Positions 39,787 through 50,046 of a stretch of 64,000 nt of DNA are shown here, piece by piece; the stretch's first letter is position 1; each line of letters starts with the position of its first letter. The stretch comes from an uncultured Bacteroidota bacterium (GTDB lineage: Bacteria; Bacteroidota; Bacteroidia; Chitinophagales; Chitinophagaceae). Location of the stretch: the NCBI GenBank assembly GCA_903831935.1, contig CAIKZP010000053.1, positions 30,591-94,590 on the forward strand. Direction: 5' to 3'. The translations under genes were made by a program, and so were the position numbers. The notes under the pieces were generated by a model, which saw only the letters and a program-made list of their open reading frames with translations, was not told the origin of the DNA and did no database searches.

Positions 39787-40659
39787 ATGAAGATGAAATT
39801 AGCGCAGAAGCTGGTAATGACTTATTATAAAACCAGGCTTAGAACCCTTGGGATGGTTTCTCCCAGAAAAGCCGCAGAATTGGCCTATAAAATTTTTTCA
39901 ACCCCAAGAAATCCTAGCGCTACCCCAAAAGAACCCCCTGTTTTTCATAAGGCAGAAAAACTACCATTAAACTTCAATGGGATTGTTTTGCAAGGGTTTA
40001 GATGGATTCCAACTCAGTCGAATGGGCATAAAATTCTAATAGCACACGGATTTAGTAGCTATAGTTACAAATTCGAAAAATATGTTAGTCTTTTAAAAAA
40101 ACAAGGCTTTGAGGTGTTTGCTTTCGACGCGCCTGCCCATGGATTAAGTGGCGGAAAACGCATTAACTCATTATTATATAGAGATGCTATTTTAGCCATT
40201 GAACAAGCATTTGGACCATTTTATGGAATGATGGGTCATTCCTTGGGTGGATTATCTGCCACACTAGCCTTTAAACAACTAAACAATCAACTAGCGCGAA
40301 GATTAGTAATCATTGCACCCGCCACAGAAACATGGCGCAGTATAGACCATTTCTTAGGCCTTTTTTCTGCAGACGAAAAACTAAAGCAAGCTTTTTTAGA
40401 TTTGCTTACCGAATTAACCCATGAACCTATTGATAGTATTTCGGTGAGTGATGCCGTAAAATATATTCAATCTCCCATATTTTGGGTGCACGACAAGCAA
40501 GATAAAATTTGTGTTTTTGAAGACGTTCAACCAATGATTGATAAAAAAATACCCAATATCAAATTTCATATAACCCAAGGTTTAGGACACAGTTTCGTTT
40601 ACAAAGAAGCGCAGGTAAGTAATGAAATTGTTCAGTTTTTTAAAGAGGGTATAAATTGA
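39787..40659 (+). CDS. Alpha/beta hydrolase
   Basis: MGHSLGGLSA nucleophile elbow, FWVHDKQDKICVFED, GLGHSFVYKE. Confidence 0.9.
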   Translation: MKMKLAQKLVMTYYKTRLRTLGMVSPRKAAELAYKIFSTPRNPSATPKEPPVFHKAEKLPLNFNGIVLQGFRWIPTQSNGHKILIAHGFSSYSYKFEKYVSLLKKQGFEVFAFDAPAHGLSGGKRINSLLYRDAILAIEQAFGPFYGMMGHSLGGLSATLAFKQLNNQLARRLVIIAPATETWRSIDHFLGLFSADEKLKQAFLDLLTELTHEPIDSISVSDAVKYIQSPIFWVHDKQDKICVFEDVQPMIDKKIPNIKFHITQGLGHSFVYKEAQVSNEIVQFFKEGIN

Positions 40660-40799
40660 TTTTTTTTGGAATTTGATGGTTTGGTCTAATATTGCACTCG
40701 ATCTGGTTTGCCTTCTGCTATTAAAAAAAGCAGCTTGGCTAGTAAATTGGCATCAGCATAAAATTCACGAAACCCACGCCCTTGGCGGTTTTGAGCACT

Positions 40800-43400
40800 A
40801 TGGCAAAAAATTTATTAATTGTTGAGTCACCTGCAAAAGCAAAGACCATAGAAAAGATCTTAGGATCTGATTTTGAGGTTAGAAGTTGTTTTGGACATAT
40901 CCGTGATCTTGAAAAAGACGACATGGGTATTGATGTTAACAACAATTATTTGCCCCGATACAAAGTGCCAGACGAGAAAGAAAAAGTAGTTCGCGAACTA
41001 AAACAAATGGCCAAAAAAGCCACAGAAGTTTGGCTAGCTTCCGATGAGGACCGCGAAGGAGAAAGTATTAGTTGGCATTTGGCAGAAGTTTTAGGACTTG
41101 ATCCGGCATCCACCAAAAGAATTGTTTTCCATGAAATTACTGCGCCAGCTATTAAAAAAGCAGTTGCCAATCCCCGATTAATTAATATGAATTTAGTGAA
41201 TGCCCAACAAGCTCGTAGGGTATTAGACAGATTGGTAGGATTTGAATTGAGCCCGGTTTTATGGCGCAAGATTGGTATGCAAAGAAGTTTAAGTGCAGGA
41301 AGAGTTCAAAGCGTTGCAGTAAGATTAGTTGTAGAAAGAGAAAGAGAAATTAACCATTTTGTTTCTGAAAGTAGTTATAAAATAGAAGCCAATTTTACTG
41401 CCAAAGATATCAACGGAAAATTGGTATCCTTTAAAGCAGAAGGCCCTGCAAAATATTCAGAACAAGAAGCTGCAAGAAAGTTTTTAGATACTTGTAAAGG
41501 CGCTGGTTATAGCGTAACTGATATCCAGGTAAAACCAACCAAACGTACACCAGCAGCTCCTTTTACTACTTCTACCTTACAACAAGAAGCATCTCGTAAA
41601 ATGGGTTATAGTGTTAGTAAAACCATGTTGTTGGCACAGAAACTTTATGAGAGTGGAAAGATTACATATATGCGTACCGATAGTATCAATTTAAGTGATA
41701 CTGCACTAGCTGATATTCAAAATGAAGTGACTACTGCTTATGGTAGCCAATACCACCAACCTCGAAAGTTCAAGAACAAAAACGAATCTGCACAGGAAGC
41801 CCACGAAGCCATTCGTCCTACCTATATGAACAACCATACGGTGCCTGATGATGAAACAAGAAGGTTGTACGAGCTTATCTGGAAAAGAACCATCGCCAGC
41901 CAAATGTCTGATGCTGCTTTTGAAAAAACTACTGCTAAAATAGAAGTAAGTACCAATAAAGAACATTTATCTGCTTCAGGTGAAGTGATGAAATTCGACG
42001 GATTCTTAAAAGTATATTTTGAAGGAAAAGATGAAGACGAAGAAGAAGACAACGAAGGCATCCTACCTCCATTAGCCGTAAAACAAAACTTAAATTTAAA
42101 AGAAATGACTGCTACTGAAAAGTTCAGTCGTGCAGGTGCTAGGTATACAGAAGCATCACTTGTAAAAAAATTAGAAGAACTTGGCATTGGACGTCCTTCT
42201 ACTTATGCGCCAACCATTACCACAATTATGAAGCGTAATTATGTAGAAAAAAGAGACAAGGAAGGAACTAAGCGCCAAGTAACCTTATATAGACTTACAC
42301 CAAACAACGAAATTCAAAAAGAAATTTTATCTGAAAATACAGGTGCAGAAAAATCAAAACTATTCCCTACCGATTTGGGTATGGTTGTAACTGATTTTTT
42401 AAAGCAACATTTTACCAAAGTAATGGATTTTGGTTTCACTGCTAAAATTGAACAAGAGTTCGATGAAATTGCAGAAGGTAAAATTATATGGAGCAGTATG
42501 ATTGATGGTTTTTACAAGCCATTCCATACAACTATTGAACACACACTAGAAAATGCAGAGCGCGCAAAAGGCGAAAGAGATTTAGGTATTGACGAAGTAA
42601 GCGGAAAAAAAGTAATTGCACGTATGGGCCGTTATGGACCAATGGTGCAAATTGGTGATTCTGCCAACGAAGAAGAAAAACCACGCTTTGCCAAACTGAA
42701 ACAAAACCAAAGTATTGAAACCATTAGCATGGCTGAAGCGATGCAATTGTTTGACCTACCAAGAACTTTAGGCGAATTTGAAGGACAAGAATTATCAATT
42801 AATATAGGAAGGTTCGGTCCGTATATAAAATTAGGAGAACAATTCATTTCTATTCCCAAAGGAGAAGATTTGTATACCATGGAATTAGACAGGGCCATTC
42901 AACTAATGAGTGAAAAACAATTAGCCGATGCCCCTATTGCTTTTTTCCAAGAATTACCTGTAACCAAAGGCAAGGGACGTTTCGGACCATTCATTAAATG
43001 GAACGATATGTACATTAATATTCCAAGGGCTTATAATTTTGATGAACTAAGCCAACAAGATATTAATGAGTTGATTGAAAAGAAAATGGACAAAGAAGCC
43101 AATCGATTTATTCAACAATGGCCAGCCGAAAAAATATCTATTGAAAATGGCAGATGGGGTGCTTTTATTCGCTTCCAAAAGAAAATGCTAAAGATGGGCA
43201 AGAAAGCCGATGGCACTAAATTTGAAGCTGCAGAACTAACAACCATTGATTTAGATACAATCAAAAAAATGATTGAAGAACAAGTACCTGGCGCTTTTAC
43301 AAAGAAAGCAAAAGCTACCAGCACTAAAAAAGCAGGTACTACAACAGCTAAAAAAACTGCTACTAAATCTGCCAAGAAAAAAGTAGTAAAAAAGAAATAA
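40800..43400 (+). CDS. topA: DNA topoisomerase I with Lys/Ala/Thr-rich C-terminal tail
   Basis: MAKNLLIVESPAKAKTIEKILG, YMRTDSINLSD catalytic Tyr, GRFGPYIKLG-type C-terminal repeats. Confidence 0.96.
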   Translation: MAKNLLIVESPAKAKTIEKILGSDFEVRSCFGHIRDLEKDDMGIDVNNNYLPRYKVPDEKEKVVRELKQMAKKATEVWLASDEDREGESISWHLAEVLGLDPASTKRIVFHEITAPAIKKAVANPRLINMNLVNAQQARRVLDRLVGFELSPVLWRKIGMQRSLSAGRVQSVAVRLVVEREREINHFVSESSYKIEANFTAKDINGKLVSFKAEGPAKYSEQEAARKFLDTCKGAGYSVTDIQVKPTKRTPAAPFTTSTLQQEASRKMGYSVSKTMLLAQKLYESGKITYMRTDSINLSDTALADIQNEVTTAYGSQYHQPRKFKNKNESAQEAHEAIRPTYMNNHTVPDDETRRLYELIWKRTIASQMSDAAFEKTTAKIEVSTNKEHLSASGEVMKFDGFLKVYFEGKDEDEEEDNEGILPPLAVKQNLNLKEMTATEKFSRAGARYTEASLVKKLEELGIGRPSTYAPTITTIMKRNYVEKRDKEGTKRQVTLYRLTPNNEIQKEILSENTGAEKSKLFPTDLGMVVTDFLKQHFTKVMDFGFTAKIEQEFDEIAEGKIIWSSMIDGFYKPFHTTIEHTLENAERAKGERDLGIDEVSGKKVIARMGRYGPMVQIGDSANEEEKPRFAKLKQNQSIETISMAEAMQLFDLPRTLGEFEGQELSINIGRFGPYIKLGEQFISIPKGEDLYTMELDRAIQLMSEKQLADAPIAFFQELPVTKGKGRFGPFIKWNDMYINIPRAYNFDELSQQDINELIEKKMDKEANRFIQQWPAEKISIENGRWGAFIRFQKKMLKMGKKADGTKFEAAELTTIDLDTIKKMIEEQVPGAFTKKAKATSTKKAGTTTAKKTATKSAKKKVVKKK

Positions 43401-43432
43401 TCTAACAAACAAATAACTTCATTCCGTTAAAT

Positions 43433-43470
43433 AAAAAGCGGATGTATCGATATTGATACATCCGCTTTTT
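43433..43470. terminator. Bidirectional intrinsic terminator
   Basis: aaaaagcggatgtatc-gatatt-gatacatccgcttttt between convergent topA and desaturase. Confidence 0.92.
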
Positions 43471-43489
43471 TGTTTGAAATAGTTTATTA

Positions 43490-44569
43490 TTAATCTGCAG
43501 AACCCATGGTGCGCAAGAATCTTACATGCGCAACTACAGCCCTTCTCATGGTAGGATATTCAATATAATGCAATTGGTATTCTTCGCATACAGCACGTAC
43601 AATTTTACTAATTGCAGGATAGTGTACGTGTGAAATTTTTGGAAACAAATGGTGTTCAATTTGAAAGTTCAAGCCACCCACTAACCAACTAACAAATTTA
43701 TTGCGCGTAGCAAAATTGGCCGTTGTTTTTATTTGGTGAGCCGCAAATTCATCGGGTAATTGGTGTGTTTCAAAGTCTGCTACTGGAAACTCCGTTTGTT
43801 CAACAGTATGTGCTAGTTGAAACACAATACTCAACACAAATCCTGCAACCATACTCATTATAATAAATCCAACCAACCAAGATACCCAACCAACTGCCAA
43901 TACCGGTATTACAATAAATGCAGCTGCATGGTATACTTTAACACTCCAGAATTCTAAATGATCGGCAATGCTCATTGTCTTTAGCGTAACATTGCCAATT
44001 TTTTTTGAAAAATATTTTTTGTAATCGGTAAAAAAAATCCAAAATACATACAATAACATATACAAAAACCAAAAGTAAAAATGTTGAAATTTATGCATTT
44101 TTAAACGCTTTTGTGCAGGTGCCATACGCATCAATACACCAATTTCAATATCATCGTCTACGCCAGCTATATTGGTAAAACTATGGTGGATCATATTGTG
44201 TTTCATGTTCCACATAAAATGGTTTGCACCCAATAAACTAATTGATGATGCAGCAATTCTATTAATATATTTTTTGGTACTAAAACTACCATGACTCCCA
44301 TCGTGCATTACATTAAATCCAATTCCTGCTATTAGTCCTCCTAAAACAATACACTCTAAAATGGCAACATACCAAACAGGTGTCCACACTAATAAATGAA
44401 TGTATATAGCAATCAAAGCAACAACCATGCTAATGGCTTTTGTAAATAAAGTAGATGTTCCTGTTGAAACAATTCCACGATCATCAAAATAGGCTTGTAC
44501 ACGCTTTTTTAATTCGGCATGCAAAGATTGCTTGGTAACGGGAAACTTAGGAATGGTAAAAGTAGACAT
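43490..44569 (-). CDS. Fatty acid desaturase (front-end/acyl-CoA type)
   Basis: Histidine boxes HDGSH, MIHHSF and QIEHH; start chosen at MSTFTIPKFP. Confidence 0.9.
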   Translation of the reverse strand: MSTFTIPKFPVTKQSLHAELKKRVQAYFDDRGIVSTGTSTLFTKAISMVVALIAIYIHLLVWTPVWYVAILECIVLGGLIAGIGFNVMHDGSHGSFSTKKYINRIAASSISLLGANHFMWNMKHNMIHHSFTNIAGVDDDIEIGVLMRMAPAQKRLKMHKFQHFYFWFLYMLLYVFWIFFTDYKKYFSKKIGNVTLKTMSIADHLEFWSVKVYHAAAFIVIPVLAVGWVSWLVGFIIMSMVAGFVLSIVFQLAHTVEQTEFPVADFETHQLPDEFAAHQIKTTANFATRNKFVSWLVGGLNFQIEHHLFPKISHVHYPAISKIVRAVCEEYQLHYIEYPTMRRAVVAHVRFLRTMGSAD

Positions 44570-44816
44570 AGCAATGAAATAATAGGTTGAATCAAAAGTA
44601 CTCTTTAAAGTAAGTTTAGCCTTGTTAATTTTATGATTTAGCCTTGTTTTAAAGGCTGAACGAACAAATATTGAAATTATTATGCAACAATTTAAGGTAA
44701 TTTCCACAGGTATGGGATAACTAAATAGTGATAGAATGCAAAAAATCGAGTTAGTTTGAGGTAAGAGAATTTAAGGGAACCGAACAAAATTGATCGCTAA
44801 ATTTTCAAACAAGCTT

Positions 44817-45689
44817 ATGCAAGCAAACAGAGAAATTACGGCTTTATTTACTTTAATAGATGATCCTGACGAAGAGGTTTACTCAACCGTATCGGAAAAA
44901 ATTGTTGCCTACGGAAAGTCTATCATTCCCAATCTTGAGCATCTTTGGGAAACCACACTGAACGATAGTATTCAAGAGCGAATTGAAATGATTATTCATC
45001 GCTTGCATTTTACCGATCAAACAAATGAACTAATAGAATGGCGTGATAGCGCTTACCAAGATTTATTATTGGGTGCATTAATTGTTTCAAAATTTTTAGA
45101 TCCCGAAGTAAACAGCACTCCTGTTTTACAAGAGATTGAAAAGATTCGTAAAAATGTGTGGTTAGAATTAAATAATTTTTTAACGCCGCTAGAACAAGCC
45201 AATGTATTGTCGAGCATCTTATATCACTATTACCATTTAAAGGGTGTTGAATTGAGTTACGATAATGCAGAAGATTTTTCTATTCAAAAAGTATTGTTGG
45301 CAAAAAAAGGAAATGAACGTAGCAATGCCATCGTTTATCAAGTTTTGTGTGAATTATTAGATATTAATGCCAAAATTATTAATATTCCTAAACTGAGTAT
45401 TATTGCATTTTTTCATTCAGACTATGATCCTACAACTCAAATAGGCCATCCACAAGAATTTATTCATTTTTATATTGATAGTACAAATGGCCAAGCTTTC
45501 TCTCACAAAGACATTGAAGGCTATTTTAAAAAAATTGGGCAAGAGCCAAAAGCAGCATATTTCAAACCTAGTTCCCACAAAAAAATCATTCAACAATTAT
45601 TATTAGAAACTGCAAAATGTTTTGCACTTCCCATTAATGATTACAAACAAAAAGAGCTGGTGTATCTATCCAGTCTGTTAGACGAATAA
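44817..45689 (+). CDS. SirB1/transglutaminase-like family protein
   Basis: LGALIVSKFLDPEVNSTPVLQEIEKIRKNVWLELNN...ERSNAIVYQVLCELLDINAKIINIP..FIHFYIDSTNGQAFSHKDIEGY; first ATG at 44817, alternative TTG at 44790. Confidence 0.75.
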   Translation: MQANREITALFTLIDDPDEEVYSTVSEKIVAYGKSIIPNLEHLWETTLNDSIQERIEMIIHRLHFTDQTNELIEWRDSAYQDLLLGALIVSKFLDPEVNSTPVLQEIEKIRKNVWLELNNFLTPLEQANVLSSILYHYYHLKGVELSYDNAEDFSIQKVLLAKKGNERSNAIVYQVLCELLDINAKIINIPKLSIIAFFHSDYDPTTQIGHPQEFIHFYIDSTNGQAFSHKDIEGYFKKIGQEPKAAYFKPSSHKKIIQQLLLETAKCFALPINDYKQKELVYLSSLLDE

Positions 45690-45701
45690 CACAGCTGCAA
45701 A

Positions 45702-46199
45702 ATGGATGAGTTTTACTACACCTATTACGAGAGCCCAATTGGTTTATTAAAAATTGGAGGGACCGATCATTATATTGGCGAACTATGTTTTGTAGACGAT
45801 GAACAACAAATGGTTCATGGGGCACCTGGCATTCCCGATATTATTCACCAGTGTACCGAAGAATTGATTGAATATTTTCATGGGACACGTAGAGTCTTTA
45901 CAGTACCCGTACACCAAGAAGGCACAGAATTTCAAATTCGTGTTTGGAATGAACTATTATCTATTCCGTATGGCAAAACCATTAGTTATATGGATTTGGC
46001 TAAAAAATTAGGAGACCCAAAAGTAATAAGGGCAGCAGCAAGTACTAATGGAAAAAATAGTATCATGATTATTGTACCCTGCCATCGTGTAATAGGTTCA
46101 GATCGTTCACTCACTGGCTATTCTGGTGGAATGGCTAGAAAAAAATGGCTACTTCAACAAGAATTTAAAGTGGCACATGGGGTTCAAACACTTTTTTAG
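45702..46199 (+). CDS. ogt: Methylated-DNA--protein-cysteine methyltransferase
   Basis: GKTISYMDLAKKLGDPKVIRAAASTNGKNSIMIIVPCHRVIGSDRSLTGYSGG. Confidence 0.95.
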   Translation: MDEFYYTYYESPIGLLKIGGTDHYIGELCFVDDEQQMVHGAPGIPDIIHQCTEELIEYFHGTRRVFTVPVHQEGTEFQIRVWNELLSIPYGKTISYMDLAKKLGDPKVIRAAASTNGKNSIMIIVPCHRVIGSDRSLTGYSGGMARKKWLLQQEFKVAHGVQTLF

Positions 46200-46292
46200 C
46201 GATTTTTAACCTTAACATTTTCCTAAAAAATACAATAACTGCTCAAATATGGATAGCATTGTGCAAATTTGTGTACAACGAATTTGTATCAG

Positions 46293-47975
46293 ATGAAGTA
46301 TTGCCGGATTGTTTTGTCCCTTGTTGCTATTCCCGTTTTTTTTGCTTTTAGTATTGCGCAAGAAACGCCAAAGGGATGGTATTTATTAGATCCTATCCAA
46401 GACCAATACCTCGGCATCAGTTTAAACAAAGCCTACCAATTTATAAAAGAACACCACAAACAAAGCACGCCAATTATTGTAGCGGTGCTTGATTCAGGAG
46501 TAGACACTGCACACGAAGACCTCAAACAAATTCTTTGGCGAAACCCAAAAGAAATTCCTGGTAATGGAATTGATGATGATGGTAATGGATATATTGATGA
46601 TGTATATGGATGGAATTTTTTAGGAGGCAAAGACGGAAGAAATATTAAAAAATGTTCCGACGAGAGATCTAGAATTTATCATTTATTTAAAGCACAATTT
46701 TTAGGCAAACAAATTGATACGACTACCCTTTCAGCCCTTGAAAAGTACAACTACAAAACCTGGCTGAAAGCTGCTGCACAATTGAACTTTAGCCAAGAAG
46801 AACAAACTGAATTACTATACGTTGAAATCACTGCAAAAGCAATTAAGAAACACGATAAAGTACTCCGAAAAGAAATGGGTATCGAAGAGTATACCATGGA
46901 AACACTTGAAAAATTCGCTCCCACTAATCGACCAGCGCAAGAAGCGAAACTTGGTTACTTGACTTGTATGAAAATGATTGGCATTGATAGTGAAGAAAAA
47001 AACACCAGTACCATTGAGCAACTAGATGAATATGTTTCAGGAAAAAAAATTGCTTTTACATCAAAAGAAGTTCCTCCTGTTGACTATAGAGCAGATATTA
47101 TAAAAGATAATTATTTAGATTTTACTGACCGGTTTTATGGCAACAATGATGTAATGGGGCCAGCTTCTATGCATGGCACACATGTAACTGGTTTAATTGG
47201 AGCCAAAAGAAATAATGGCATTGGTATAGATGGCGTTTCAGACAATGTGCAAGTGATGACAGTAAGGGTTGTACCAGATGGCGATGAATACGATAAAGAT
47301 GTTGCACTAGGTATTCGATATGCAGTTGATAATGGAGCAAAGATTATTAATATGAGTTTTGGAAAATCATTTTCGCCACAAAAAGCATGGGTAGACAGTG
47401 CCATTAAATACGCTGCTTCAAAAGACGTATTAATATTGCATGCCGCAGGAAACGATGGTGCAGATAATGATATAAAAGAAAATTATCCAAGCCCATTATA
47501 TACCCAGTGGAATTATAAAGCTGAAAATTTCATGAATATTGGTGCGAGCGGTGATCCTAAAATATCTAAATCAGTTGCTGCTGATTTTAGCAATTATGGA
47601 CAAATAAATGTCGATGTATTTGCTCCTGGTGTAAAAATATATTCTACCCTACCAGGAGGCAACCAATACGGGAATTTAAATGGCACTAGTATGTCTACGC
47701 CAATAGTTTCAGGTCTTGCAGCATTAATCAGATCTTATTATCCGGCGCTCTCTGCTGTACAAGTAAAAAATATTATTGAAACAAGTGTATGGATTCCCGA
47801 CACAAGTGCTGTTAATATTAAGCCAGGTCAAAATCCTGAACCAATTGCATTTAGTAGTTTGAGTAAAACAGGTGGCATTGTAAATGCATACTACGCCATT
47901 TCTGCTGCTGATTTAACCAAGCCGATTAATACAAAAGAGGCCGTAAAATTGGCGCCTGCAAAAAAGTCTAAATAA
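46293..47975 (+). CDS. S8 family serine peptidase (subtilase)
   Basis: Triad VAVLDSGVD, HGTHVTGLIGA, NGTSMSTPIVSGLAALIR; start chosen at MKYCRIV. Confidence 0.93.
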   Translation: MKYCRIVLSLVAIPVFFAFSIAQETPKGWYLLDPIQDQYLGISLNKAYQFIKEHHKQSTPIIVAVLDSGVDTAHEDLKQILWRNPKEIPGNGIDDDGNGYIDDVYGWNFLGGKDGRNIKKCSDERSRIYHLFKAQFLGKQIDTTTLSALEKYNYKTWLKAAAQLNFSQEEQTELLYVEITAKAIKKHDKVLRKEMGIEEYTMETLEKFAPTNRPAQEAKLGYLTCMKMIGIDSEEKNTSTIEQLDEYVSGKKIAFTSKEVPPVDYRADIIKDNYLDFTDRFYGNNDVMGPASMHGTHVTGLIGAKRNNGIGIDGVSDNVQVMTVRVVPDGDEYDKDVALGIRYAVDNGAKIINMSFGKSFSPQKAWVDSAIKYAASKDVLILHAAGNDGADNDIKENYPSPLYTQWNYKAENFMNIGASGDPKISKSVAADFSNYGQINVDVFAPGVKIYSTLPGGNQYGNLNGTSMSTPIVSGLAALIRSYYPALSAVQVKNIIETSVWIPDTSAVNIKPGQNPEPIAFSSLSKTGGIVNAYYAISAADLTKPINTKEAVKLAPAKKSK

Positions 47976-48043
47976 ACAAGTTTAGAAAAACTTAGTATTG
48001 ATATATTTAGTTAATGCTGTAACAACTCCATTCGTTAAAAAAG

Positions 48044-48077
48044 AAAATCCTGCTTCAAATTAATGAAGCAGGATTTT
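48044..48077. terminator. Bidirectional intrinsic terminator
   Basis: aaaatcctgcttca-aattaa-tgaagcaggatttt plus T tract. Confidence 0.88.
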
Positions 48078-48099
48078 TTAATACCGGGGGATAATATTT

Positions 48100-48675
48100 T
48101 TATTTAGTCCCAAACAAGTGAATAGCCACTTGAACATCTTTAGAAACCATACCAACACCATATGTAAGGCCTAATAAAGTTCTGTCTAAGCTAAAGAAAG
48201 CTTGTGCAAAAAAACCTTTATCATCTGCGCTACGAATATTTGCAGTGAATTTTACAGGAATAGTAATTCCTTTAACGGTTAAGTTTCCAGTTACTTCTGC
48301 AGCATTATCGCTTGTATAATTAACTGTTTTAATTTCATAGGTTGCTTCACCAAATTTTGCAACATCAAAAAAGTCTGGGCTTTTTAAGTGACCAGCTAAT
48401 TTTTCACCACCACCTGCATCAGTTACTTTTAAATTTGCTAAGTCAATTACAAATTTTCCACCTTGTAATTTTCCTGCATTTACTGCTACAGAACCAGACT
48501 TTACAGAGAAAGACCCTGTATGAAAATCGCCTTTTTTAGAACCAATCCAGTCAACACGACTTCTTTCTGTATTAACATTATAGTTAACTACGTCTTTTTT
48601 TGCCTCTTTTGTTACAAAAGAAGAAAGCCCAACAATAAGGGCAAAGCTGGTAACAGCTAAAATTGCTTTTTTCAT
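48100..48675 (-). CDS. YceI family protein
   Basis: NVNTERSRVDWIGSKKGDFHTGSFSVKSGSVAV...HLKSPDFFDVAKFGEATYEI...VTGNLTVKGITIPVKF. Confidence 0.93.
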   Translation of the reverse strand: MKKAILAVTSFALIVGLSSFVTKEAKKDVVNYNVNTERSRVDWIGSKKGDFHTGSFSVKSGSVAVNAGKLQGGKFVIDLANLKVTDAGGGEKLAGHLKSPDFFDVAKFGEATYEIKTVNYTSDNAAEVTGNLTVKGITIPVKFTANIRSADDKGFFAQAFFSLDRTLLGLTYGVGMVSKDVQVAIHLFGTK

Positions 48676-48704
48676 ATTATAAACCTTTTTATTTTAGTTA
48701 AAAC

Positions 48705-48719
48705 GACACAAATTGTGTC
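48705..48719. promoter_or_regulatory. Perfect inverted repeat gacacaa-a-ttgtgtc upstream of yceI
   Basis: 7-bp arms, 1-nt centre, 30-44 bp upstream of the yceI start. Confidence 0.5.
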
Positions 48720-48730
48720 TAACAAAAATA

Positions 48731-48760
48731 AATTAATTAATGTTACAACACTAATTAATT
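48731..48760. promoter_or_regulatory. Long inverted repeat aattaattaatgtt-ac-aacactaattaatt
   Basis: 14-bp arms with one mismatch in the yceI/sucC divergent region. Confidence 0.5.
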
Positions 48761-48814
48761 ATCTACACCTATAATAAGGCGGTTTCTCTTATCTTCGCAA
48801 AAATTTAGTATCGT

Positions 48815-50026
48815 ATGAACCTGCATGAATACCAGTCGAAGGAATTGCTTAAAAAATTCAATGTCCCGGTACAGGAAGGTATCGCCGTTGATACCGTAAT
48901 GGCTGCTGAAGAAGCGTATCGCCAAATTAAAACCCAAACTAATAACAATTTTGCTGTTGTTAAGGCTCAAATCCATGCTGGTGGCAGGGGTAAAGGTAAA
49001 GTGATAGGTGGTGAGCAACGTGGTGTAGCAGTAGGAAAAAGCCTTGAAGACATTAGTAACATTGCAAAAAACCTTCTTGGACACACCCTAGTTACTATCC
49101 AAACTGGTGAAGCTGGGAAAAAAGTTAATAAAATTTTAATTGCCCAAGATGTTTACTATCCTGGACCTAACGAAACAAAGGAATTTTACCTTTCTATTTT
49201 ATTAGACCGTGCAAAAGGCCAAAACGTAATCATGTATAGTACCGAAGGTGGTATGGACATTGAAGAAGTTGCCCATAACACCCCAGAAAAAATATTCAAA
49301 GAATGGGTTCACCCAGGCGGCGGTTTACAAGGATTTCAGGCTAGAAAAATTGCTTTCAACTTTGGTTTAAGTGGCGAAGCGTTTAAGAACTGCGTGAAAT
49401 TTGTAACAAATTTATACAATGCCTATGTTGGAATTGATGCTAGCATGCTAGAAATCAATCCATTATTTAAAACTTCAGACGAAAAAATCATTGCAGTAGA
49501 CTGTAAATTAAACCTAGATGACAATGCGTTAATGCGTCATCCAGATATTGCAGCTTTACGTGATGTTACCGAAGAAGATCCTACAGAAGTAGAAGCTGGT
49601 CAATACAATTTGAATTTTGTAAAACTCGACGGAAACGTAGGTTGTATGGTAAACGGAGCTGGTTTAGCAATGGCTACCATGGATATGATTAAGTTGAGTG
49701 GTGGAGATCCTGCCAATTTCTTAGACGTAGGTGGTACCGCTAATGCACAAACTGTTGAAGCTGGATTCCGTATTATTATGAAGGACCCTAACGTTAAAGC
49801 AATTTTGATTAATATTTTTGGCGGAATTGTACGTTGCGACCGTGTTGCAGCAGGTGTAATTGAAGCTTTCAATAAATTAGGAAATATTTCAATTCCTATT
49901 ATTGTTCGCTTACAAGGAACCAATGCAGTTGAAGCTAAAAAACTTATTGATGAAAGTGGATTGAAAGTTCAATCTGCTATTCAATTAAGTGAAGCTGCTG
50001 CTTTGGTAAAACAAGCTATCGCATAA
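48815..50026 (+). CDS. sucC: ADP-forming succinate--CoA ligase subunit beta
   Basis: MNLHEYQSKELLKKFNVPVQEG, KAQIHAGGRGKGK, VAVDCKLNLDDNAL, NIFGGIVRCDRVA. Confidence 0.97.
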   Translation: MNLHEYQSKELLKKFNVPVQEGIAVDTVMAAEEAYRQIKTQTNNNFAVVKAQIHAGGRGKGKVIGGEQRGVAVGKSLEDISNIAKNLLGHTLVTIQTGEAGKKVNKILIAQDVYYPGPNETKEFYLSILLDRAKGQNVIMYSTEGGMDIEEVAHNTPEKIFKEWVHPGGGLQGFQARKIAFNFGLSGEAFKNCVKFVTNLYNAYVGIDASMLEINPLFKTSDEKIIAVDCKLNLDDNALMRHPDIAALRDVTEEDPTEVEAGQYNLNFVKLDGNVGCMVNGAGLAMATMDMIKLSGGDPANFLDVGGTANAQTVEAGFRIIMKDPNVKAILINIFGGIVRCDRVAAGVIEAFNKLGNISIPIIVRLQGTNAVEAKKLIDESGLKVQSAIQLSEAAALVKQAIA

Positions 50027-50046
50027 TTCTGCAATATAATTTCTAT

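Noticed and set aside
44570-44707. N-terminal 46-aa extension of the desaturase ORF
   Set aside because: Not desaturase-like; MSTFTIPKFP at 44569 is a typical start.
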